A DNA stretch of 27,046 nt from NCBI GenBank assembly GCA_002432945.1, contig DJHE01000026.1, forward strand, positions 30,301 through 57,346, read 5' to 3'. The notes beneath the pieces were generated by a model that made no database searches, had not been told where the DNA came from, and was given only the letters and a program-made list of their open reading frames with translations. The DNA comes from Synergistaceae bacterium UBA5827. GTDB taxonomy: Bacteria; Synergistota; Synergistia; Synergistales; 79-D21. Position 1 is the first letter of the stretch. Every line of letters begins with the position of its first letter. Position numbers and translations under genes: made by a program. Positions 21,562-27,046 of this stretch are shown here, piece by piece.

Positions 21562-21951
21562 TTATTGTTTTTCTTCTTCGGTGGATAGGTCCCGGTAGTT
21601 CCAGAGGATGAGGACGTCGCCGTCCGCAAGGCGGAAAACGTTGCCCTCAATGGATACGGGGACAAGGGAACCGTCCTTGTGCGTCCTGAGGACGGCATCC
21701 GTGTAAACCTTTTCCCATGTCCTTATACGGTCGACCTGGGAGTCGGAACTTGCCATCATCTCCGGGGTGGTGGCGACGAGGTGATCGAGGCGCTTCCCGA
21801 TTGCCTCCTCCGGCGAATGCCCGAAGAGTTCAGTGAAGGCCGCATTGATTTTCAGGATGACCTGGTCCGTATCGCAAAGTGCGATAGCGTCCTGGGAACC
21901 CTGCAAGAGGGTTTCGAATATTTTCGAGTAATCCTGTTCGGGATCCGGCAT
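21562..21951 (-). CDS. Stand-alone PAS domain protein
   Basis: A 129-residue protein that is a single PAS sensor domain. It starts FETLLQGSQDAIALCDTDQVILKINAAFTELFGHSPEEAIG, the classical PAS N-terminal strand-helix pattern, continues with GKRLDHLVATTPEM and ends in a PAC-like RTHKDGSLVPVSIEGNVFRLADGDVLILWNYRDLSTEEE. No kinase, GGDEF, EAL or helix-turn-helix output domain is attached. It may act through a partner protein or be a remnant of a larger sensor. GGGAGGAC sits about 8 nt before ATG 21951. A ligand cannot be assigned; no haem-type conserved histidine stands out. Confidence 0.85.
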   Translation of the reverse strand: MPDPEQDYSKIFETLLQGSQDAIALCDTDQVILKINAAFTELFGHSPEEAIGKRLDHLVATTPEMMASSDSQVDRIRTWEKVYTDAVLRTHKDGSLVPVSIEGNVFRLADGDVLILWNYRDLSTEEEKQ

Positions 21952-22092
21952 TTGGACCTGTCCTCCCTGTTCGAGAGATCAGCTTGGTATCAATCGGTAT
22001 TTTACTCTCCGAACAATTAAATTTCTCCCCTCGTCTATACTAAATAAAATAGATACGGCTCTTTTTCCGAGAATACGGGAGGTGTGGTTTTA

Positions 22093-23013
22093 ATGGAAAG
22101 TGTTCTTTTCCTTGGGATGGGAGCGGTGGGAATCACCTTTGCTTCCCAGTTCGTCGATGCGGGACACCCGGTCCAGTTCCTCTGCGACGAGAAGCGGAGG
22201 GAAAAATACCGTAAACAGGACCTGTCGGTGAACGGAAGGCCTTATGCTTTTTCATTCGTGGTGCCTTCCGAGATTTCCGAGGCACCCGATTTTGTGCTGG
22301 TCGCTGTCAAGGAATACCAGCTGGAATCGGCACTGGACCTCCTCGAGGGAGTTGCAGGGCCCCGAACGATTGTCCTATCCCTCCTGAACGGGATCGATAG
22401 CGAGGAGACCATCGCAGGACGACTGGGCGGAGAAAAAGTCCTTCCTGCTTTTGTCTCCCGAATGGACTCGACAAAAGAAGGTGACAAGGTGGTTTATTCG
22501 AGCCCCGGCCAGATTGTTTTCGGGGAGAGGGACGGGAAAAGATCCCCACGCGTGGAGAGGTTCGAGCGACTCCTGGCAGAGGCCGGTGTCCTTCACGAGG
22601 CAAGCGGTGAGATCATGCGGATGATGTGGTGGAAATTCATGGTCAATGTGGGAATGAACCAGGCCGGGGCGATATTGAAGGCTCCATATGGGCATTTCCA
22701 AGAGTTTCCCCCGTGCCTTGAGGTCGCTTTTTCCGCCATGCGGGAAGTCCTTGCCCTGGCACCTTTCTCCGGTGTCGACCTGTCTGAAAGCGACATCGAC
22801 AGGAGTGTCCAAATGCTGATGCGTTTCAACCCTGAAGGGAAGAACTCCATGCTGCAGGACCTGGATGCAGGCAGGAAAACCGAGGTTGAGATGTTTGCGG
22901 GAAAAGTCTGCCGCCTTGGCGAGGAAGCCGGGGTGCCGACTCCCGTGAACCGGTTGTTCTATAACATGCTGAAAACGCTGGAATGGCAAAAAGCCCGGCA
23001 CCCGGGAAAATGA
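22093..23013 (+). CDS. panE: 2-dehydropantoate 2-reductase (ketopantoate reductase family)
   Basis: A 306-residue NADPH-dependent reductase of the ApbA/PanE fold, which normally converts 2-ketopantoate to pantoate for coenzyme A synthesis. The nucleotide-binding loop GMGAVG is at residues 8-13, the central VLVAVKEYQ and LSLLNGIDSEE blocks follow, and the catalytic lysine region is MMWWKFMVNVGMNQ. The C-terminal MLQDLDAGRKTEVEMFAGKV is the conserved pantoate-binding region. Family members also reduce other 2-keto acids, so the gene symbol is provisional. GGGAGGTG precedes ATG 22093. Its stop overlaps the GIY-YIG start (ATGA), showing translational coupling. Confidence 0.87.
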   Translation: MESVLFLGMGAVGITFASQFVDAGHPVQFLCDEKRREKYRKQDLSVNGRPYAFSFVVPSEISEAPDFVLVAVKEYQLESALDLLEGVAGPRTIVLSLLNGIDSEETIAGRLGGEKVLPAFVSRMDSTKEGDKVVYSSPGQIVFGERDGKRSPRVERFERLLAEAGVLHEASGEIMRMMWWKFMVNVGMNQAGAILKAPYGHFQEFPPCLEVAFSAMREVLALAPFSGVDLSESDIDRSVQMLMRFNPEGKNSMLQDLDAGRKTEVEMFAGKVCRLGEEAGVPTPVNRLFYNMLKTLEWQKARHPGK

Positions 23014-23333
23014 GCGAAGGGATTTATTGTGTCTATCTTCTCCGGTGCTGCGACGGTTCCCTCTACTGCGGGATCTCGGCCGACCTGGATCGGCGGTTGA
23101 AACTGCATAACGAGGGAAAAGGGGCCCGTTACACGGCAACCCACCGGCCGGTCGTACTGGAATTTTCCACAGGGAAACGATTCCCCCGGGCGGAGGCCCA
23201 GGCTATCGAATTGCGAGTCAAAAAGATGCGGAGGGATGACAAGCGGCCTTACCTGGAAAGACTTGAAGCAAGCAGGGAGACCCATTCCAGGGTTGTCATG
23301 CGGGAAGGGGAGAACGAATCTCTTCCGGTTTAA
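23010..23333 (+). CDS. GIY-YIG domain protein, YhbQ/UPF0213-like
   Basis: A 107-residue protein consisting of a GIY-YIG nuclease-like domain. The two signature strands are IYCVYLLRCCDGSLYCGIS, followed by LDRRLKLHNEGKGARYTATHRPV and a conserved Glu in AEAQAIELRVKK, as in the UPF0213 family. Some members process nucleic acid or act in DNA repair, but most are untested. The start is ATG 23010, which overlaps the ketopantoate reductase stop as ATGA; an ATG 27 bp earlier is possible. It ends 4 bp from the convergent ywbE-like gene. Confidence 0.88.
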   Translation: MSEGIYCVYLLRCCDGSLYCGISADLDRRLKLHNEGKGARYTATHRPVVLEFSTGKRFPRAEAQAIELRVKKMRRDDKRPYLERLEASRETHSRVVMREGENESLPV

Positions 23334-23337
23334 GGGG

Positions 23338-23532
23338 TCAATCCAGCAGTTCCTTGACCCTCCCGATGATGCCGCTCTCCAGCCGGACCTTGATCCCGTG
23401 GGGGTGTGACGGGCTTTTAGTGAGAAAGTCCCGGACGATACCTTCCGTCAGGCGTCCTGTCGCCTGGTCCTGTTTCTGTACAACCCGCACTTTCATGCCC
23501 TGCCGGATCTTGCTCCTCTCTGTCCCTTGCAA
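23338..23532 (-). CDS. YwbE family protein
   Basis: A 64-residue protein. Its core RSKIRQGMKVRVVQKQDQATGRLTEGIVRDFLTKSP and HPHGIKVRLESGIIGRV matches the YwbE family of small conserved proteins without known function; the short beta-rich pattern suggests an RNA- or ribosome-associated fold, which is inference. No ATG lies near the conserved region. I propose TTG 23530-23532, with GGGGG 8 nt upstream. An ATG at 23625 would overlap the start of the divergent acetyltransferase and add 31 residues of non-family sequence. Confidence 0.8.
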   Translation of the reverse strand: MQGTERSKIRQGMKVRVVQKQDQATGRLTEGIVRDFLTKSPSHPHGIKVRLESGIIGRVKELLD

Positions 23533-23623
23533 AAGCTTTGCCCCCGATTGAGTCAACTTTGCTCCAGTATAAGCGAAGTTGCATTTTGCGATGGCCTTTG
23601 TGTTTCGGAAGGGAGGAGTTTGC

Positions 23624-24160
23624 ATGTCGAAGGAAGAGGCAAAAACGGGCATACCAGATTTCACGATCCGGCCTGCAGGCCTGGACGAAATTCCCCTGAT
23701 CCTGCGGTTTATCGTCGAGTTGGCTGAATGCGAAGGAGTTGCCAACGAGGTTGAAGCCACTGAAGAACTCCTTCGCGAAAACATCTTCGGGCAGAGGCCT
23801 TCGGCCGAAGTGGTCTTTGGTTGTTTTCATGGTTCCCCTGTGGGGTTTGCCTTATTTTTCCCAAATTTCTCCACGTTCCAGGGTAAGCCGGGGATTTATC
23901 TCGAAGACCTGTATGTTCGCCCCGAGATGAGGGGGAAAGGCTTCGGCACGGCAATGCTGGCCTATCTGGCAGGCCTTACCCTGGAGCGCAGCGGGGGACG
24001 GTTCGAATGGGGGGTTTTCACCTGGAACACCCCGGCCCGGGAGTATTACCTGTCCATCGGTGCCAGGCCCCAGGAGCGCTACCTTCTTAACAGGCTCGAG
24101 GGGCCTGCCTTGCAGAGCCTCGCGGCAAGGTTCCATGGTAAAGAAATCAAACGAATTTAA
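23624..24160 (+). CDS. GNAT acetyltransferase, diamine N-acetyltransferase-like
   Basis: A 178-residue acetyl-CoA-dependent transferase. ITIRPA-like start FTIRPAGLDEIPLILRFI, a central strand GFALFFPNFSTFQGKPGIYLEDLYVRPEMRGKGFGTAML (the acetyl-CoA loop is RPEMRGKGFG) and FEWGVFTWNTPAREYYLSIGA fit the spermidine/spermine or thialysine acetyltransferase group. The YLEDLYV block is especially typical of that group. The substrate is probably a diamine or a lysine-like compound; this is family inference. GGGAGGAG precedes ATG 23624. It is divergent from ywbE. Confidence 0.87.
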   Translation: MSKEEAKTGIPDFTIRPAGLDEIPLILRFIVELAECEGVANEVEATEELLRENIFGQRPSAEVVFGCFHGSPVGFALFFPNFSTFQGKPGIYLEDLYVRPEMRGKGFGTAMLAYLAGLTLERSGGRFEWGVFTWNTPAREYYLSIGARPQERYLLNRLEGPALQSLAARFHGKEIKRI

Positions 24161-24167
24161 AAGGGTG

Positions 24168-24202
24168 ACGTGATAAAATAAGCTTGGTAAATTATTTCAC
24201 GT
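24168..24202. repeat. Inverted repeat before the exported SOR-like gene
   Basis: ACGTGA plus AATAA (24168-24173 and 24177-24181, with three unpaired bases between) is the complement of TTATTTCACGT (24192-24202), around a 10-nt spacer. It lies just after the GNAT stop and about 34 bp before the next ATG. It could be an operator or a weak terminator; no T-run follows it. Confidence 0.35.
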
Positions 24203-24235
24203 TCCAGCTTATCCTGAGAAACGGGAGGGATCCAG

Positions 24236-24595
24236 ATGCCTCAAAGAAAAAGGATGTTCCTGGCGGTCGTTCTTCTTCTCTCCTTCCTGGTCATGGCTAA
24301 TGAAGGTGCAGCACATCCACCGTCCTCGATCGATCTCCGCTTTGAACCTGCGGGGCGCTTGCTTGTCGTCGGATTCAAGCACTTGGTGCAGGACGGCCAG
24401 TCTCACTACATCAAGGAAGTGCAGGTATTGATCAATGGGAAAGCCTTCGCCAGGGTGGAGTTTTATGCCCAGGCCGGGAAAGACGCCGGGCAGGTGTCAA
24501 TGGGGCTTCCCGAAGTGAAGCAGGGGGACCTGGTGAGCGTGAAGGCGACATGCAACAAGTTCGGGGAGATTAAAAAGGATCTTCGCATACCCTGA
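24236..24595 (+). CDS. Exported protein with desulfoferrodoxin/superoxide-reductase-like fold
   Basis: A 119-residue protein with a signal peptide (residues 1 to about 26). The mature part begins AHPPSSIDLRFE and has the spacing of a class II SORL (superoxide reductase-like) domain: His49 in FKHLVQ, His57 in SHYIKEVQVLING, and Cys106 in ATCNKFG. In real superoxide reductases the last block is CNxHG; here the His ligand is Phe109. The iron centre is therefore probably incomplete, and catalytic superoxide reduction is doubtful. An exported SORL-like family with this AHPP start is, from memory, widespread in anaerobes. GGGAGG lies upstream of the ATG. A terminator follows 50 bp after the stop. 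Confidence 0.7.
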   Translation: MPQRKRMFLAVVLLLSFLVMANEGAAHPPSSIDLRFEPAGRLLVVGFKHLVQDGQSHYIKEVQVLINGKAFARVEFYAQAGKDAGQVSMGLPEVKQGDLVSVKATCNKFGEIKKDLRIP

Positions 24596-24644
24596 AGCAA
24601 GCGTTTATCGGGCTTTCGGAGCGTATCCAGGAGGTATAGGGCGG

Positions 24645-24678
24645 ACGGTTGTTCCACGGGTACGGAACTACCGTTTTT
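24645..24678 (+). terminator. Intrinsic terminator of the SOR-like gene
   Basis: ACGGT-T-GTTCC pairs with GGAAC-T-ACCGT, with one T-T mismatch and an 8-nt loop, followed by TTTTTC. Confidence 0.75.
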
Positions 24679-24753
24679 CATGTCCCGGCATGGGCCCATA
24701 TTGCCGGAAAGGTGTTCTTTCGTGTTGTGGGCAGGATCGATTAGAATAGTTTC

Positions 24754-26364
24754 ATGAACAATCTCTTTTCGTCCTACAACTGCCATCCCTATTGTTTTAT
24801 CCTGCTGGCGTCGGGCATCCTGGCTTCTGGGCTTTTCGGGGGCATTCGCAGAAGGCGGATGGGAGGGGGGGGGATATATCTCCTCCTCCTGTTGTGGTCT
24901 GTCGCCCATTGGTCTTTTGCCGCGGCCTTTGAAAACGCCGCGGCGACGATTCCTCTCAAGCTTTTCTGGTCGCAGGTCGCCTATCCCGCTGTTGTCAGTT
25001 GCCCGGTTTTCTTTTTCCTTTTTGCCGTCCGGTATGCCTCCACGAGCAGTTTTCCGCCGCGCAACTGGATCCCGCTGCTTTTTGCGCTGCCTGCCATCAC
25101 TGTTTTTCTCGCTTTTACCCATGTCCGTTTTCACGGGCTTTGGTCGGGAATTTCCCTTTTGGCAGGAACGACCCTGGCGCGTTATGCCCACGGTCCCTGG
25201 TTTTTCGTCCATGTAACCTACTCCTACGCCTTGCTGCTTGTCGGGACGGTTTTATTGGTGCGGAGAGCCCTGAGGGTTTCTCCTCATTTCCTGCCGCAGG
25301 TCTGCGTGCTGGTCGCAGGTTCTATCGCACCCCTTGCGGCGAACGCGGCCTACGTGTTTCAAAAGGGTGGGGTTCCAGGACTTGACGGGACGCCTGTTGC
25401 TTTCCTTTTTTCCGGCTTGATGCTGGCGATAGGGGTCTACCGTTTCGGGATTCTCGACCTGGTACCTATTGCCCGAAGCCTTCTCGTGGAAACGATGCCC
25501 GATGGCGTGCTTGTCCTGGATCCAAGGGGAGTCGTGGTTGACCTGAACCCGGCCATGGCCTCCCTGTTGGGCCGAAAGCGGGAAGACGTGTTTGGATCGA
25601 GGGCTGAAGAAACCTTCAAGGACTGGAACGGGGTATTCCAGTTTTTTGAAGGGGAGGCGGATCGCCTGACCGAGGTTGAGCAGGCCTTGCCCAATGGGGG
25701 GAAAGCGACTTTCGATGTCCAGGTTTCAACCCTGAGGGACAGGCGCACCGGGGGAAGGCGAAACCTCATGGGAAAACTCCTGGTTTTTCGGGACGTCAGT
25801 TCGCGCAGGCGGGTGGAGGAACAACTGCGCGAAGCCGCCTTCGTGGATCCTCTGACCGGTCTGGCCAACATGCGGGCAGCCTACCGGATTCTGGATGAGA
25901 TGGTTGAGCGAAGGAGAAGCGACGGGATGGTCTTCTCTCTTGCCTTGATCGACCTTGACCACTTCAAGCAAATCAACGATACGCTCGGACACCAGGCGGG
26001 AGACGAGGTTTTGGAAAGATTCGCACTCGTGGTTCGCAGGAATGCCATACCCGGGCAGGTCTCTGCCCGCTACGGGGGAGACGAGTTTCTCCTGATTTTT
26101 TCGGATTATTGCAAAAGAGAAGCCGAAATTCTCCTGCAGGGACTGCTGGAGGAAGTGCATCTCTCGATATGGGCCGACCCCGAAAGGGAAATTTCACTTG
26201 GATTCAGTGCCGGCCTGGTCGATTCGGAGGATTTTGCCTCTTCTTCGGACCTTACGGTGAGAAGCCTCCTCGAATTGGCGGATGCCTGTCTTTACGAGGC
26301 CAAGTCGGCCGGGCGAAACCGGCTTTGCGTCCATACGGGAATTGGGTTGCAGGGAGAGTTATGA
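24754..26364 (+). CDS. Diguanylate cyclase: 7TM sensor, PAS and GGDEF domains
   Basis: A 536-residue membrane sensor that makes cyclic di-GMP. The first 235 or so residues contain about seven hydrophobic segments, as in the N-terminal 7TM region of certain histidine kinases. A PAS domain follows (about 240-355: LLVETMPDGVLVLDPRGVVVDLNPAMASLLG, ending in a PAC-like LLVFRDVSSRRRVEEQL). The GGDEF domain starts at FVDPLTGLANMRA and has an intact active site, RYGGDEF (G441-F445). The inhibitory I-site RxxD expected just before it is absent (IPGQ). ATG 24754 has no clear ribosome site, so the start is tentative. No EAL or HD-GYP phosphodiesterase is nearby. Confidence 0.9.
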   Translation: MNNLFSSYNCHPYCFILLASGILASGLFGGIRRRRMGGGGIYLLLLLWSVAHWSFAAAFENAAATIPLKLFWSQVAYPAVVSCPVFFFLFAVRYASTSSFPPRNWIPLLFALPAITVFLAFTHVRFHGLWSGISLLAGTTLARYAHGPWFFVHVTYSYALLLVGTVLLVRRALRVSPHFLPQVCVLVAGSIAPLAANAAYVFQKGGVPGLDGTPVAFLFSGLMLAIGVYRFGILDLVPIARSLLVETMPDGVLVLDPRGVVVDLNPAMASLLGRKREDVFGSRAEETFKDWNGVFQFFEGEADRLTEVEQALPNGGKATFDVQVSTLRDRRTGGRRNLMGKLLVFRDVSSRRRVEEQLREAAFVDPLTGLANMRAAYRILDEMVERRRSDGMVFSLALIDLDHFKQINDTLGHQAGDEVLERFALVVRRNAIPGQVSARYGGDEFLLIFSDYCKREAEILLQGLLEEVHLSIWADPEREISLGFSAGLVDSEDFASSSDLTVRSLLELADACLYEAKSAGRNRLCVHTGIGLQGEL

Positions 26365-26434
26365 TAAAACCTTCTATGAGGCTCTGGGGACGGGCCGGGT
26401 TTTGATGGAGTCTCCATTCCGATAGCGAGGGTGG

Positions 26435-27046
26435 ATGAACAACATGGAAGAAACGACGGCAAGAAGCGGGAACTTCGTCGAGCAAATCATAAGGGAAGAC
26501 CTTGAATCCGGTAAGGTCGGCAAGGTCATCACCCGTTTTCCCCCCGAACCGAACGGTTACCTCCATATCGGCCATGCCAAGTCGATCTGCCTGAATTTTG
26601 GCCTGGCAGAAAAATTCGGCGGGGATTGCAACCTCCGTTTCGACGACACGAACCCGACAAAAGAGGAAATCGAGTACGTGGAATCCATCAAGGCAGACGT
26701 GAAGTGGCTCGGTTTCAAGTGGGCCAACCTTCGTTACGCCTCCGACTATTTTGACCAGTTTTTCCTGTGGGCCCTCGAACTGGTCGAAGCGGGAAAGGCT
26801 TATGTCGACCACCAGTCTCCCGAAGAGATTCGCAGGACTCGCGGTACCCTGACCGAGCCAGGCGTCGAATCCCCCTGGCGGGGACGGCCTGTTGCCGAGA
26901 ATCTCGATCTTTTCGAAAGGATGAAGAACGGTGAGTTTGCCGAAGGGGAGTGTGTCCTCAGGGCAAAAATCGACATGGCGCATCCCAACGTCAACATGCG
27001 GGACCCGGTCATGTACCGAATCCTCAAGCAACCCCACCATAACACC
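26435..27046 (+). CDS. glnS: Glutaminyl-tRNA synthetase, N-terminal part
   Basis: A class I aminoacyl-tRNA synthetase cut off by the window end after 204 codons of an expected 550 or so. It charges tRNA-Gln with glutamine. The ATP-binding HIGH motif is at residues 44-47 in FPPEPNGYLHIGHAKS, the GlnRS-specific form of the signature; CNLRFDDTNPTKEE and YASDYFDQFF continue the Rossmann core. The second class I motif (KMSKS-like) would lie outside the window. ATG 26435 and ATG 26444 are both possible; GAGGG lies just upstream. Having GlnRS suggests the cell does not rely only on the amidotransferase route for Gln-tRNA. Confidence 0.95.
   Translation, partial: MNNMEETTARSGNFVEQIIREDLESGKVGKVITRFPPEPNGYLHIGHAKSICLNFGLAEKFGGDCNLRFDDTNPTKEEIEYVESIKADVKWLGFKWANLRYASDYFDQFFLWALELVEAGKAYVDHQSPEEIRRTRGTLTEPGVESPWRGRPVAENLDLFERMKNGEFAEGECVLRAKIDMAHPNVNMRDPVMYRILKQPHHNT

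Noticed and set aside
22375..23139. A 254-codon open frame on - across the ketopantoate reductase and GIY-YIG genes.
   Set aside because: It opposes two well-supported genes and its translation is rich in Arg, Pro and His without domain patterns, as is usual for shadow frames in GC-rich DNA.
26252..27040. A 262-codon open frame on - at the window end.
   Set aside because: It is antisense to glnS and the end of the GGDEF gene, both of which have clear motifs.

Overview
The window looks like a chromosomal segment from a moderately GC-rich anaerobic bacterium. It carries rubrerythrin, a selenocysteine-type peroxiredoxin, a superoxide-reductase-like exported protein, a pyrophosphate-type phosphofructokinase, and many enzymes acting on peptides and amino acids (C69 peptidase, PLP aminotransferase, D-aminoacylase, D-threonine aldolase/D-serine dehydratase-like enzyme, L-threonine dehydrogenase). 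This mix fits an amino-acid-fermenting anaerobe of the Synergistota or Firmicutes type. That assignment is an inference and I hold it weakly. No rRNA, tRNA, CRISPR array, insertion sequence or phage gene was seen.

Layout. 1-1287: end of an ABC permease and its ATPase. 1326-1718 (-): small Mth938-like protein. 1966-5967: secreted C69 peptidase, CPBP membrane protease and aminotransferase, all on +. 5982-7250 (-): PPi-type phosphofructokinase. 7478-9582 (+): TrpR-like YerC, a radical SAM protein and an FAH-family hydrolase. 9673-12038 (-): D-amino-acid lyase, alpha/beta hydrolase and a 54-residue zinc-ribbon protein. 12268-17239 (+): rubrerythrin, a winged-helix-like protein, D-aminoacylase and a large secreted protein resembling the C25 (gingipain) fold. 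17303-17878 (-): GNAT acetyltransferase. 18030-18755 (+): peroxiredoxin with an in-frame UGA at the peroxidatic position. 18914-21524: DUF2177 membrane protein, a divergent GntR regulator/threonine dehydrogenase pair and a GlsB-type membrane protein. 21562-24595: stand-alone PAS protein (-), ketopantoate reductase coupled to a GIY-YIG protein, YwbE (-), a second GNAT and the exported SOR-like protein. 24754-27046: a 7TM-PAS-GGDEF diguanylate cyclase and the start of glnS, which runs off the window.

The strongest non-routine signal is the peroxiredoxin. A TGA at 18276-18278 sits exactly where the catalytic cysteine is expected. The frame continues intact for 159 more codons, and a GC-rich hairpin with a GGUC apical loop lies 17 nt after the UGA, as expected for a bacterial SECIS. 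The protein also lacks the usual C-terminal resolving cysteine. A PerR-box-like sequence overlaps its -10 element, and a nested inverted repeat lies just upstream.

A second regulatory signal is a set of three AAAATATA direct repeats spaced about 20 bp apart between the divergent GntR and threonine dehydrogenase genes. Most genes are single or in short runs closed by clear intrinsic terminators. There is no gene-free stretch over 300 bp.
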